55,766 bases of DNA, taken from contig CAJTKA010000024.1 of the NCBI GenBank assembly GCA_910576815.1, positions 1 to 55,766 of the forward strand, read 5' to 3'. This DNA comes from an uncultured Lachnospiraceae bacterium. Lineage in GTDB: Bacteria > Bacillota > Clostridia > Lachnospirales > Lachnospiraceae. Position numbers and translations under genes: made by a program. Position 1 is the stretch's first letter; each line of letters begins with the position of its first letter. The notes beneath the pieces are model-generated. The model saw only the letters and a list, made by a program, of their open reading frames with translations. It was not told where the DNA came from and made no database searches. This document shows, piece by piece, positions 23,574-33,267 of the stretch.

Positions 23574-25403
23574 TCACTCGACTGTCACGGACTTTGCCAA
23601 GTTCCTCGGCTTATCCACATCGCATCCCTTCCCGACCGACACATAATAGCCAAACAACTGCAGCGGAATGATCGCCAACGAATTGGCAAAATAAGGATTC
23701 GTCTCCGGAATATAGATCACGTAATCCGCCGCCTTCTCGATCTCCTTATTCTCCTCGCAGGTCACCGCCAGCACAAAGGCGCCTCTTGCCTTTACTTCCA
23801 CCATGTTACTGATGGTCTTGGCGTAAAGAGCAGGCTGCGTGGAGACAGCCGCCACCAGCGTCCCCTCCTCTATGAGAGAGATGGTGCCATGTTTGAGCTC
23901 GCCCGCCGCATAGGCTTCGGAGTGAATATAGGAGATCTCCTTTAATTTCAGGGAACCTTCCAGAGAAATCGCATAGTCGATGCCCCTGCCGATAAAAAAG
24001 ACATCCTTCGCACCGATGTAACGGTTGGCGAATCTTTGAATTTTATTCTTATTATTTAGCAGCAGCTCGATCTGATCCGGCAGACAGCGCAGATCACCTA
24101 AAAGTGACGCACATGTCACATCATCTATTTTGCCCCTCACCCTGCCGAATTTCATGGCAAGCAGATAGAGCGCGATCAGCTGGGCACTGTAGGCCTTGGT
24201 CGTCGCCACCGCAATTTCCGGTCCCGCCCAGGTATACATCACGTTATCCGCCTCCCTGGCGATGGAACTTCCCACGACGTTGACAATACCAAGCACCGGG
24301 AAGCCTCTCTTCTTAGACTCACGAAGCGCTGCCAGCGTATCCGCCGTTTCCCCGGACTGGCTGATCACGATCACCATCGCCCCTTCCTCCAGAATGGGAT
24401 CGCGATAGCGGAACTCGGAAGCAAGGTCCACCTCTACGGGAATGCGCGCCAGGCCTTCGATCACATACTTTCCCGTAACGCCCGCATGATAAGCTGATCC
24501 GCAGGCCACAATGTGGATCTTTTTCACCGCGCAGATATCCTCGTCGCTCATGTTAAGCTCCTCGATTACGATGTCATTATCCTTGATGCGGGGCATTAAC
24601 GTATCCGTCACGGTTTTGGGCTGCTCATACATCTCCTTTAACATGAAATGCTCGTAGCCCGCCTTCTCTGCGGCACTGGCATCCCACTCGATGGTAACGG
24701 GTGTTTTCTGCGTCTCCTCCTCGTCCACCGTGTAAAAGTGCATATGATCCGCCCGCAGACGCACGACTTCCTGATTATCCACATAGTACACTTTCCTGGT
24801 GTACTTTAAGATGGCGGGTACATCCGAGGCGATGAAGCAGCCATCCTCGTTCTGGCCCACGATCAGAGGCGAATCCTTTCTGGCTGCAAAAATCTGATCG
24901 GGGCAGTCCGCAAAAAGGATCCCCAGCGCATAGGAACCCTCCACGCGGTGCAGTACTTTCGTGACTGCTTCCAACGGATTGCCCTTATAATAATAGTCCA
25001 AAAGATGCGCCAGCACTTCCGTGTCCGTCTCCGACACAAAATGATATCCCCGTTCAGTCAGCATCTTGCGAAGCTGTAAGTAATTTTCGATGATACCGTT
25101 ATGTACCACCGTGATCGTCTCCGCTTCATTAAAGTGCGGATGCGCATTGGTGTCACTGGGCGCGCCGTGGGTCGCCCAGCGGGTATGACCGATGCCGCAC
25201 AATCCGGGCATCGTCTCACCGCCATGCGTCATATTTTCCAGTACCTTGAGCCTGCCCACCGATTTCGTGATATTGATCTTTCCCTCGCCGTCATAGACCG
25301 CCATGCCCGCCGAGTCATATCCGCGGTACTCTAACTTCGCCAGACCGTCCAAAATAATAGGCGCCGCCTGCTTCGTTCCAATGTACCCTACAATTCCACA
25401 CAT
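23574..25403 (-). CDS. glmS: Glutamine-fructose-6-phosphate aminotransferase
   Basis: This 609-residue enzyme makes glucosamine-6-phosphate from fructose-6-phosphate and glutamine, the first step to UDP-GlcNAc for peptidoglycan and surface glycans. MCGIVGYIG at the start gives the N-terminal Cys2 nucleophile of the class II glutaminase. The TRWATHG segment (about residue 72) and two C-terminal SIS domains are present (VISQSGETADTLAALRESK; then HGTISLIEEGT before the end), ending PRNLAKSVTVE. The length is standard. It follows the glycosyltransferase gene by 19 bp with a good GGAGG site, so there is no room for a glmS ribozyme; control is probably at the upstream promoter. Confidence 0.98.
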   Translation of the reverse strand: MCGIVGYIGTKQAAPIILDGLAKLEYRGYDSAGMAVYDGEGKINITKSVGRLKVLENMTHGGETMPGLCGIGHTRWATHGAPSDTNAHPHFNEAETITVVHNGIIENYLQLRKMLTERGYHFVSETDTEVLAHLLDYYYKGNPLEAVTKVLHRVEGSYALGILFADCPDQIFAARKDSPLIVGQNEDGCFIASDVPAILKYTRKVYYVDNQEVVRLRADHMHFYTVDEEETQKTPVTIEWDASAAEKAGYEHFMLKEMYEQPKTVTDTLMPRIKDNDIVIEELNMSDEDICAVKKIHIVACGSAYHAGVTGKYVIEGLARIPVEVDLASEFRYRDPILEEGAMVIVISQSGETADTLAALRESKKRGFPVLGIVNVVGSSIAREADNVMYTWAGPEIAVATTKAYSAQLIALYLLAMKFGRVRGKIDDVTCASLLGDLRCLPDQIELLLNNKNKIQRFANRYIGAKDVFFIGRGIDYAISLEGSLKLKEISYIHSEAYAAGELKHGTISLIEEGTLVAAVSTQPALYAKTISNMVEVKARGAFVLAVTCEENKEIEKAADYVIYIPETNPYFANSLAIIPLQLFGYYVSVGKGCDVDKPRNLAKSVTVE

Positions 25404-25422
25404 ATCGCTTACCTCCGCCTAA

Positions 25423-26349
25423 CTATCTAAAATATTCCTTATTTGATGCCATTGCCACCACCAGCCGCCTCGGCAGTCTGCGATAGTGTTTCCCGCACAA
25501 ATAACCCGCATACTTAAAGGCACTCTGTATAATAACATATGGTATCTTATTCTTCCTGCCATTTTTTTTCAGATATGCCACCAGTCCCTTCACCATACGG
25601 ATGCCTTCCGATTCGGAGGGGTACTTCGCAAACACCTCCGGGTGCTCGGCCTGGGAGACGCCCAGATCGAAATTGCGGTGAAACTGCTGCCTGTGGGTAT
25701 AATCATGCGAATGATACACGCAGGCATCCGCCGCATATGCGATCTGACAGTCCGCCTCCACCGCCTTCGCCGCATAGATCATATCTTCATTAAAAATGGT
25801 ATGATTCACAAAGCCGCCCAGCCTGTCAAAGGTTTCCCTGTCGTACGCCGCACAGACATTGGAACAGAAAAAAGTCTTGATCCCCAGCTTCGGCAGGTCT
25901 TCCTTGGCCTTGACACAGGACTTTGCGGGATAATTAAACGCCCTGGTGTAACGCTCGATTTCACCGCTGTCCTTTGTCGGAAGCTGTCTGGCGTAAGCTA
26001 CTGCCACGTTCTCCTGCCGCAGATGGGCAAGCAGCCGCTCGATCAAATATTCGTTCGCCGGGATGGCGTCCTGCGTCATCATCATAAACACATCCGCCTT
26101 TGACAGTTTTACCCCATGATTTCTGGTCCTGCCATGGTCAAATTCCCGCTTTGACAGATGCTTCACTGTTATATTATGAGCCCGCCGTTCCAGTGTAGTA
26201 CCATAGAGCAGTCTGTCCCAGTATTTTTGCTCCGTATTCATGAGGATGATCTGATTGACAGGCACCGTCTGTGCCAGCAGTCTCTCCATTAACGTCAAAA
26301 AGCCGCTATCAGGCTTGTAGACCGGGATGATCACATCTACCGTCTCCAC
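25423..26349 (-). CDS. Family 2 glycosyltransferase, rhamnosyltransferase-like
   Basis: The frame opens at an ATG at 26361, but GGAGGG lies inside its first codons, so the GTG at 26349 with correct spacing is the likelier start (308 residues). It is a GT-A fold enzyme: VDVIIPVYKPD at the N terminus, FDHGRTRNHGV (resembling the F-x-H-G-x-T-R-N motif of rhamnosyltransferases), MTQDAIP in place of the metal-binding DxD region, and FNEDMIYAAKA as the catalytic-base segment. There is no membrane helix apart from a weak C-terminal hydrophobic patch. It probably transfers a dTDP- or UDP-activated sugar onto the lipid-linked glycan. It is in the unit with LCP and glmS, but a hairpin sits just before it. 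Confidence 0.85.
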   Translation of the reverse strand: METVDVIIPVYKPDSGFLTLMERLLAQTVPVNQIILMNTEQKYWDRLLYGTTLERRAHNITVKHLSKREFDHGRTRNHGVKLSKADVFMMMTQDAIPANEYLIERLLAHLRQENVAVAYARQLPTKDSGEIERYTRAFNYPAKSCVKAKEDLPKLGIKTFFCSNVCAAYDRETFDRLGGFVNHTIFNEDMIYAAKAVEADCQIAYAADACVYHSHDYTHRQQFHRNFDLGVSQAEHPEVFAKYPSESEGIRMVKGLVAYLKKNGRKNKIPYVIIQSAFKYAGYLCGKHYRRLPRRLVVAMASNKEYFR

Positions 26350-26369
26350 GTTTCCCTCCATATTACAAG

Positions 26370-26396
26370 AAAGGGGTCTGTCAACCAGACCCCTTT
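26370..26396 (-). terminator. Terminator/attenuator between the LCP and glycosyltransferase genes
   Basis: AAAGGGGTCTG and CAGACCCCTTT form a perfect 11-bp stem with a five-base loop, followed on the minus strand by TTTCTTGT. It lies five bases after the LCP stop and about 20 bases before the next start. It probably limits how much transcript reaches the glycosyltransferase and glmS. Confidence 0.75.
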
Positions 26397-26400
26397 GTAC

Positions 26401-27477
26401 TTATTTCAGATATCCGTTGGTGTCCTGATAAATCTTATCGCTGCATTCCTTTACGGTCGAAGAAGGGTCGTAATTGTCTGCATTGAACAGGAACTTATGC
26501 AGCCACTTGACATTGTCCTCCAAACTCGTGGGAATAACGCAGGAACCCTTGGAACCGATGGTGCCCGTTTTGCGGTACGCCTCCTGCGGGAAACCCTCCG
26601 TCTCCGAAATGTAGTAGGCACCGACATCGCTGAGCATATCCACGATCTCCGACAGATCCAGAGAGGTATATACCTCGTCAAACACGGCGGTTGCCGTCTC
26701 CGTCAGTTTGGGGATCGACGCTTTCTTAGCCTGATCCGCCACTGCCATCAGCACCTCGCGCTGTCTCTCGGCACGCTTGAAATCATCGCCTGCCGTATAA
26801 CGGATTCGGCAGTAGCCTGTCGCCTGCAGACCGTCTAAGAGTTGATAGCCCGTACTCTGCACCGGCGTATAGGTACGCTTGAGATTTTCGGCGATACAGA
26901 GCTGATAGTTGTTCAGATGGCTGATCTCCGAATCATCCACATCAATGTAGACACCGCCCACCGCATCGATGGCATCCGTCAGTCCCGTAAAGCCCACCGT
27001 AACGAAATCCGTGATGTTCATATCAAGATTCATGTTCAGCATATTGATGGCCTGCTCAGGACCACCCTTTGCGTAAGCTGTATTACATTTATTGTAAGAA
27101 TCATTGCTCAGGTTCAGGTAAGTGTCACGGTATACGGAAACCAGTTTACACTCTCCGGTGTCCTGATTGATGGAAGCGATCATGATCGTATCGCTTCTGG
27201 TATTTTTTGTCAGCGCTCCCGTAGTGGAATCCACACCGAACAGGGCAATGTTCCGATAGCCCTTCATCGTGGTCTCCTCTGCCTCCTGCACGGTCTCGTT
27301 GATGATGATATCCTTTTCTTTTAACTCCACTTTACCGCTGCCCGTTCCGGCAAGTACTGCATAGAGCACTACCACTGCCAAAAGCAAAATAATGATTTCT
27401 GCAATAAAGAGAATGATCCTTCTGCGCTGCTTTTTCGCCTGTTCTCTTTTCCCTGACTTCTTACGTTTTTTTGCCAT
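26401..27477 (-). CDS. LytR-CpsA-Psr (LCP) family glycopolymer ligase
   Basis: This 358-residue protein has a Lys/Arg-rich N terminus (MAKKRKKSGKREQAKKQRR), one membrane helix (about 20-45) and an external LCP domain. Typical landmarks are NIALFGVD near residue 76, NTRSDTIMIASINQ with the conserved Arg-Ser-Asp, and VYRDTYLNL. LCP enzymes move undecaprenyl-linked teichoic acid or capsule polymer onto peptidoglycan. That fits its place beside the sugar-phosphate transferase and the export genes. The start follows TAAGGAG. It is the first gene after a strong promoter at 27578-27605. Confidence 0.93.
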   Translation of the reverse strand: MAKKRKKSGKREQAKKQRRRIILFIAEIIILLLAVVVLYAVLAGTGSGKVELKEKDIIINETVQEAEETTMKGYRNIALFGVDSTTGALTKNTRSDTIMIASINQDTGECKLVSVYRDTYLNLSNDSYNKCNTAYAKGGPEQAINMLNMNLDMNITDFVTVGFTGLTDAIDAVGGVYIDVDDSEISHLNNYQLCIAENLKRTYTPVQSTGYQLLDGLQATGYCRIRYTAGDDFKRAERQREVLMAVADQAKKASIPKLTETATAVFDEVYTSLDLSEIVDMLSDVGAYYISETEGFPQEAYRKTGTIGSKGSCVIPTSLEDNVKWLHKFLFNADNYDPSSTVKECSDKIYQDTNGYLK

Positions 27478-27577
27478 ATCCTGTACTCCTTAAACTGCAA
27501 TGTAATCTCTCAACGTCCATCTTTCATTTTGTCATATGTTGTCCAAAAAAGCAAGCTTTTGTGGCAACTCTGATAAG

Positions 27578-27605
27578 ATTATACTACATCTTGATATATT
27601 TGCAA
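27578..27605 (-). promoter_or_regulatory. Sigma-A promoter for the LCP-glycosyltransferase-glmS unit
   Basis: On the minus strand TTGCAA, a 16-base spacer and TATAAT. The leader to the LCP start is about 95 bases long. Confidence 0.78.
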
Positions 27606-27663
27606 CCTCAATTCCCGATTCTTCCGAAAGTCTTTCACTTTTCTTAAGTTTTTAGTATTTCTT

Positions 27664-29112
27664 TTAATAGGCATTTTTATTGATAAAGCCTCTGAAAATC
27701 GTTAAAAACATAATTTTTACATCAAAAGACATCGTCCAGTTCTCAATATAAAAAATATCATACTCGATCCTCTTTTTGATCGAAGTATCGCCGCGGTAAC
27801 CGTTGATCTGCGCCCAGCCGGTCAATCCCGGTCTGACCTGATGCTTGACCATGTAGCGGGGGATCTCCTCCTTAAACTGCTCCACAAACTGCGGCCGCTC
27901 GGGTCTGGGTCCCACCACGCTCATATCGCCCTTTAAGATATTGAAAAGCTGGGGCAGCTCGTCTATGCTCGTTCTTCTCAAGAATTTCCCCACCTTAGTC
28001 ACTCTGGGGTCATCCTTCGTCGTCCAGCCCTTCTGCTCCGCGGAGGGCATCTGCACCCTCATGGTGCGGAATTTATACATACGGAACGGCTTATTGTGCA
28101 GCCCGATCCGCTCCTGTTTGAAAATGATCGGCCCTCTGGAAGTACAGCCTACGGCAATAGCCGCCGCCAGCATGATCGGCGAAGCCACAACCAGCCCCAC
28201 CAGCGAAACCACGATGTCCACGATCCGCTTCATCCACCAGTTTAGGGTGTTGGTCAGCGGCACATAACGGATGTTGATCACCGGCAGCCCCATCAGGTCC
28301 TCCGTGTATGGACGGCTCGGGAACAGACTGTTATAATCCGGGATAAACTTCGTGTGCACGCCGGATTTCTCGCAAAGATCCACGATATGTTCCAGATTAT
28401 CATAATCTTTCAGGGAAAGAGTTATCGCTATTTCGTCTAATTTATTCTGGGGAAGAATGTAGAGCAGATTTTCAATGGTTCCCACCACCTTAACGCCCTT
28501 ATAGACTGTGCCTGCCGGCACATGGTCATCCAGAATGCCGCGCACCACATAGCCCCACTGGGGATTGGCATTGATACGCTTGATGTACTCCTCCGTCGCG
28601 CGGGAATACCCAACGAGCAGAATGTATTTCAGATTGTAGCCCTTCTCGCGAAAATACTGCAATATCGTACGAATCAGGGAACGAGTCAGCGTGGTGAGGA
28701 TAATGTTGATGACATAAAACATCGCCATCATGGTACGGGAGAAGTGGATCTGTGACACCATGTACCATCCCGCCATCAGCACCACCATGCCCACAGTGTT
28801 TGCCTGAAAAATATTCAAAATCTCGTAGCGGTGGACGGTCGCCCGCTTGGGCGTGTAGAGATTAAAGGCGTAATACAAAATGAGATAGCCCGGCACGATA
28901 AAATAGAGCATTTCAAAATAAGTTTGCACGTCATAAGCACCGACGTTCGGGTCGGTGACTGAAAAAGGACCGGCAAACTTCAGATACCAGGCCAGCATAT
29001 AGGATACCACCACGATCACGGCATCCAGCACGACGTGCAGTCTGTTGAAATACTTCTGATTATCTTTTATCATAATAGATATTATTTTACAATAATCAGC
29101 ACAAAAATTCAA
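27664..29112 (-). CDS. Undecaprenyl-phosphate sugar phosphotransferase (polyprenyl glycosylphosphotransferase)
   Basis: This protein of about 482 residues starts the lipid-linked glycan by moving a sugar-1-phosphate to undecaprenyl phosphate. The start is uncertain: a TTG at 29112 overlaps the previous stop, while the first ATG, at 29073, has no ribosome binding site. The N-terminal half has four to five membrane helices and a CoA-binding-like Rossmann segment (YILLVGYSRATEEYIKRI). The C-terminal bacterial sugar transferase domain begins KRIVDIVVSLVGLVVASP and carries YKFRTMRV, TSIDELPQLFNILKGDMSVV and VRPGLTGWAQINGYRG. The last is the product-release/catalytic block of this family. It follows the transglutaminase gene directly. 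Confidence 0.93.
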   Translation of the reverse strand: MNFCADYCKIISIMIKDNQKYFNRLHVVLDAVIVVVSYMLAWYLKFAGPFSVTDPNVGAYDVQTYFEMLYFIVPGYLILYYAFNLYTPKRATVHRYEILNIFQANTVGMVVLMAGWYMVSQIHFSRTMMAMFYVINIILTTLTRSLIRTILQYFREKGYNLKYILLVGYSRATEEYIKRINANPQWGYVVRGILDDHVPAGTVYKGVKVVGTIENLLYILPQNKLDEIAITLSLKDYDNLEHIVDLCEKSGVHTKFIPDYNSLFPSRPYTEDLMGLPVINIRYVPLTNTLNWWMKRIVDIVVSLVGLVVASPIMLAAAIAVGCTSRGPIIFKQERIGLHNKPFRMYKFRTMRVQMPSAEQKGWTTKDDPRVTKVGKFLRRTSIDELPQLFNILKGDMSVVGPRPERPQFVEQFKEEIPRYMVKHQVRPGLTGWAQINGYRGDTSIKKRIEYDIFYIENWTMSFDVKIMFLTIFRGFINKNAY

Positions 29113-32100
29113 CCGCCACGATTATCTTTCAGTTCCCTGCAGAGCCTATCACAGTCATACTTGATATCCTCTGCGAAAAATACCTGATAAAGCGCCTCCT
29201 CCTGCTCCTCATTGATTTCCACACGACAATTCTCTCTCATCCACACGATCTGCTCACGCAAGGTGCGCAGAGGCCAAAACTCCCTGTTTTTCTTTGCCGC
29301 CGCCTTTTGCAGCCTCCCGTACTCCAGTTTCACGCGTTCCCTGCCGGGCAGCCGTCTCTCTTTTTCTTTTCTGACCACCCAAACTGCCATAAGCACGATC
29401 GCCGCAATGACAACGGCAGCAATCACCACATACAGTAAGACACTCAATGCACTTTCCAAATAACCCCCAAGGACATCTTCCCCCAGCGTACGCGCGGTTT
29501 CTCCGTCTTCGCTCTGCATAAAGATATCCCAAAAGGAAGCTGTTTCCTCCTCTGTCGAAGACGGCGTAGGATCGACAACCAGCCATCCCCTCTCGTGGTC
29601 ATAGATTTCCACCCACGCATGAGCATATGCTTCCGGTATCTCTATTTGGATCAGCGCCGTCCTGCCGATCTGTGAAAATCCCTTGTAATAGTCGTCATAA
29701 TCGGCACCTTCCACCAATTCGCCTCTCTCTGCGACCTCCGCGTAGGAAAACGCATATCCCTCCACATAACGGGCAGGAATACCCATCTGTCGAAACAGCA
29801 TGGCTGCCGACGATGCAAAGTGCGCACAATACCCCTTTTTACTCTCCAGCAGAAAATGCGAGATATAATCGGGATCGCCATAATAAAAACCCGGTCGTAA
29901 GGTGTACTTATAGTTTTCCTCAAAATAGTTGACGATCTGAGCCTCGATCTCCTGCTCGCTTCCGCCAAAACCCGCTTCTTCACATACCCGGGCAACCGCC
30001 GCCTCACAGCTTTCCGGCACATCCAGATACCGCTCATACGGCGCTTTCCCCAACACCGAACCGGGATTTTCATTGTCAGGATAATAGGGATAGATCAGCA
30101 CGTTTCCCCGTTCTTCTATCTTGCAGTAATCCGTATAATACGGCCTGTACTCATACGAATCTCCCGCCTTGGCTCTTTCCACCTCCATAATGCCAAAGCC
30201 CTGTATGGCATCACCGCCAATCTCCTCAAATCGGCGCTGTCTGGCATACAGAGACATCTCCATATCGGCATCCCCCGGCCATTCCGGGTCTGCCTGCGTC
30301 CATGCGGTCCCGATATAATCAAGCCCCGTATATGCCTTCAAATAAACGGGTTCATAGCTGTATGGCGTATATCTGACGATCAGGGCCGTCTCATAGCTTG
30401 GCATGACAGCAGAACCTCTGCTCAGTCTGCCGCCGCCGATGCCGGAACCCGTCATATCCCGCGGAAACATGGCAGACATCCCGTACTGCGCAAAGAGCTC
30501 CATCCCCTGTTCTGACGCTTCCTTAGCCGCGCTTTGCGGCACGATGCGGGCATATCTGATCTCAGGCAGGAGAAACACCGCCGCCCTCACCAACAATACG
30601 GCAGCAAGCGAAACGGGCAGTAAATAGCGCATCTGCACGGAAACTCGCCCCCTGCCATAAGAGAGCATCAGCACTATCGCATACCCCATCAGCAGCAGCA
30701 GAACATACGACAGCGGCGGGGAACAGGCAAAATACAGGGGAATGACATACGGTGTCAGCGTCAGGAACATGACCCCCAGCGGCGTACTCCTGTTTTGCAG
30801 TTGAATATTCATTAGAATGATGCCCACCATGCCCAAAAATATGGCAAAGGTCGTGACTGCCAGATACGCATCCTCAACTGCCAGAGAATATTCCATGCCC
30901 GCGGATATGTCAAAATAATCCCTCGCCACCTCAAAAATGCGGTTTAGGATATAATAGTAGCCGCTGTTGATCTCCCAATAATTTTTCAGGGCAATTCCTA
31001 AATACAGAAAAAAGACGAGCAGACTCACCACATTGGTCAGCCACTTTTTCCCCGTCTCATAGACCGCACTCAGCAAAAATGCCAGCAGGGAAAATACGAG
31101 CACGCAGAAACTGGCATGAAATTTGATTTCGTATGCCGCCAAAAAACCGCCGATCGCTCCGTAGACGAGAGAAACCAGAATAAATGCCTTGGCAAGCGCC
31201 GCCAGCCAATCATAACCGCTGTTATTATTTGCTTTTACCAAAGAGACATCCGCCGTATCCAGGGACCGTCCCCGCACCTGTCCGCTTTCCTGCCGACATG
31301 ACAGATACTGCTGTGCAGGGTGCTCTATCGCCATCTGCTCCTCGATGCAGGCTGCCTTGCGGATCCCGTTAGTGCTCAGGATCTCTCCCAACGCATTCTC
31401 CAGCTCTCCAAGTTCCGTGAGATAACGGCTGCACAGGTTAAAGCCCGCATCCTGCCAGAATAATCGAATCGGATGATCCCTAGCCAGCAGGAGTCTGCAT
31501 AAGCCATACAAGAACTCCATCCGCGCGTCATTTTCGCCCGCATCCTCTCCCAAAGGCAGCAGCACGTTCACCGTTTCCCTGCCGGCTGCCAGGCGCTCCC
31601 GCACCATCATCTTCCCCTGTTTTGCCGACAACTTCCAATGAATGCTTTTCAGCTCATCCCCTGCGATATACTCTCTGATCTCATAATCAGGATTGTACTC
31701 CGTTCCCCGCCTTTTACTCTCATCTTCCTTGGGAAATCCTTCCATGCACTCATAGCGCTCTATCGCATCTTGCTCATCCGAAAATGAGCACCACACCATG
31801 ACCTGAGACTCTTTGTCTTCCTGATATGACAGATAGAACAGGTGCAGCAGATCATACACCCGATAGGTTTTCACACAGACCCTGACCCCGCCTGCATAAT
31901 GGCTGTTCAGCAAAAACCGCAGACTTCCACCTTTTCGGGGAGCTGCCCACAGCTTTTCCTTTTTCTCCTCCGTGCTGCCCGTAAAAAGATTTCCAAACTG
32001 ATAGGTCACGTCGATCGAAAACCCGGCAAAGCGCAGAGGATTGATAAAACGGATCTCACACAATACATCCGTATGCTTTCCCACACGGCGATAAGGCAGT

Positions 32101-32291
32101 CCGATCTCCGCCCGGATACCGTCGCGGGCAGCCCACAAAGCGGCAGAAGATAAAATAGCGCACATTATCATTAGCAGCAGTATCAGAAAAAGCAGATAAC
32201 TTCTGAAAAACTGCCACATCCACAATAACACGGCAAATACAGCGAGAAATCTGATCGCTCCCTTTACACTCAGCCGCAGCTTCTTTTCCAT
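29109..32291 (-). CDS. DUF58-transglutaminase membrane fusion protein
   Basis: The start is the ATG at 32291, which shares one base with the MoxR stop (TGATG), so translation is coupled; the product is 1060 residues. Two N-terminal helices (about 10-55) are followed by a DUF58 segment with EIREYIAGDELKSIHWK (about 204-220), then eight or so membrane helices. An external transglutaminase core has Cys822 (KKGYCAHFASS), His891 (HAWVEI) and Asp907 (VVDPTPS). One more helix and a short DUF4129-like cytoplasmic tail end the protein. MoxR, DUF58 and transglutaminase are usually three separate genes; here the last two are one. Such proteins are thought to assemble or remodel cell-envelope structures. 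It sits inside the polysaccharide locus, between glycosyltransferases and the sugar-phosphate transferase. Confidence 0.88.
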   Translation of the reverse strand: MEKKLRLSVKGAIRFLAVFAVLLWMWQFFRSYLLFLILLLMIMCAILSSAALWAARDGIRAEIGLPYRRVGKHTDVLCEIRFINPLRFAGFSIDVTYQFGNLFTGSTEEKKEKLWAAPRKGGSLRFLLNSHYAGGVRVCVKTYRVYDLLHLFYLSYQEDKESQVMVWCSFSDEQDAIERYECMEGFPKEDESKRRGTEYNPDYEIREYIAGDELKSIHWKLSAKQGKMMVRERLAAGRETVNVLLPLGEDAGENDARMEFLYGLCRLLLARDHPIRLFWQDAGFNLCSRYLTELGELENALGEILSTNGIRKAACIEEQMAIEHPAQQYLSCRQESGQVRGRSLDTADVSLVKANNNSGYDWLAALAKAFILVSLVYGAIGGFLAAYEIKFHASFCVLVFSLLAFLLSAVYETGKKWLTNVVSLLVFFLYLGIALKNYWEINSGYYYILNRIFEVARDYFDISAGMEYSLAVEDAYLAVTTFAIFLGMVGIILMNIQLQNRSTPLGVMFLTLTPYVIPLYFACSPPLSYVLLLLMGYAIVLMLSYGRGRVSVQMRYLLPVSLAAVLLVRAAVFLLPEIRYARIVPQSAAKEASEQGMELFAQYGMSAMFPRDMTGSGIGGGRLSRGSAVMPSYETALIVRYTPYSYEPVYLKAYTGLDYIGTAWTQADPEWPGDADMEMSLYARQRRFEEIGGDAIQGFGIMEVERAKAGDSYEYRPYYTDYCKIEERGNVLIYPYYPDNENPGSVLGKAPYERYLDVPESCEAAVARVCEEAGFGGSEQEIEAQIVNYFEENYKYTLRPGFYYGDPDYISHFLLESKKGYCAHFASSAAMLFRQMGIPARYVEGYAFSYAEVAERGELVEGADYDDYYKGFSQIGRTALIQIEIPEAYAHAWVEIYDHERGWLVVDPTPSSTEEETASFWDIFMQSEDGETARTLGEDVLGGYLESALSVLLYVVIAAVVIAAIVLMAVWVVRKEKERRLPGRERVKLEYGRLQKAAAKKNREFWPLRTLREQIVWMRENCRVEINEEQEEALYQVFFAEDIKYDCDRLCRELKDNRGG

Positions 32292-33211
32292 CAAACTGCA
32301 TGTATCCTTTCCGTGATCCTTGCAATCATATCCGACACATCCATGCCCTCCGCCTTTGCGCGGGCATTCAGGCGGATACGGTGTTTCCACACATCGTCTA
32401 TCACCGCCAGAACGTCTTCCGGGACCACATACTCACCGCCCCGCATCATCGCCATGGCCCTTGCCATTTTAAGCAGCGCAATGCTGCCGCGCGGGCTGAC
32501 CCCCAGCGCAATGTGCGGCTCCCTCCTCGTTTCCTCCGTGAGATTGATGATATACTCATGGATCTTGTCATCCACATACAGATGCTCTGTCTGCGCGCGC
32601 AGCTCCAGCAAACGCTCGGCTGTCATCACGCTCCTGACCTGATCGAGCCCCTGCCCCGCGCTGCCTTTGAGGATATCGATCGCCGCCGCATGAGAGGGAT
32701 AGCCCATACTTAAACAGATCATAAACCGATCCAACTGCGATTCCGGCAAAAGCTGGGTACCCGACGAGCCAAAGGGGTTCTCCGTTGCAATGACCGTGAA
32801 GGGATCCGCGAGCGGATAGGAGACGCCGTCCACTGTCACTTTTGCCTCCTCCATAACCTCTAACAGCGCAGACTGCGTCTTTGAGGAAGTTCGGTTCAGC
32901 TCGTCCGCCAAAAAAAGGTTGCTAAAGACCGCGCCCTTTTTATATTCAAACGCTCCCGTCGCACTGTTATACATGGTAAACCCGACGATGTCGCTCGGAA
33001 GCACATCGGGCGTAAACTGCATCCTTTTATAGGAAAGATCCATGGCTTTGCCCAGCGCCATCGCCAGCGTGGTCTTGCCCACACCCGGGATATCCTCAAG
33101 CAGCACATGCCCGCCCGCAAGGATGGCGGCCAGTGACTTGCGGATCACCCAGTCTTTCCCTTTTACGACCTTATTCACTTCGCTGACGATCTGTTCCAAT
33201 TCCTGATTCAT
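32291..33211 (-). CDS. MoxR-type AAA+ ATPase
   Basis: AGGAGAAAAC before the ATG at 33211 sets a 306-residue product; the longer frame overlaps the upstream gene and lacks a signal. It shows the MoxR core: Walker A EDIPGVGKTTLA (about 42-53), FTPDVLPSDIVGFTMY, Walker B LFLADELNRTSSKTQSALLE, sensor IATENPFGSSGTQLLPESQLDRF and a C-terminal lid with SPRGSIALLKMARAMA. MoxR proteins act as chaperone-like ATPases for VWA or DUF58 partners. Its stop overlaps the DUF58-transglutaminase start by one base, which makes that protein the clear partner. No VWA protein is beside it; the VWA protein at 15,913-17,910 is a different unit. Confidence 0.92.
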   Translation of the reverse strand: MNQELEQIVSEVNKVVKGKDWVIRKSLAAILAGGHVLLEDIPGVGKTTLAMALGKAMDLSYKRMQFTPDVLPSDIVGFTMYNSATGAFEYKKGAVFSNLFLADELNRTSSKTQSALLEVMEEAKVTVDGVSYPLADPFTVIATENPFGSSGTQLLPESQLDRFMICLSMGYPSHAAAIDILKGSAGQGLDQVRSVMTAERLLELRAQTEHLYVDDKIHEYIINLTEETRREPHIALGVSPRGSIALLKMARAMAMMRGGEYVVPEDVLAVIDDVWKHRIRLNARAKAEGMDVSDMIARITERIHAV

Positions 33212-33267
33212 GTTTTCTCCTATATCATCAGACTTATTTTTCAATCCGTCCTCCATATCAGAGCCGC

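Noticed and set aside
25404..25422. A glmS ribozyme or other riboswitch before glmS
   Set aside because: Only 19 bases separate glmS from the previous gene, too short for a ribozyme.
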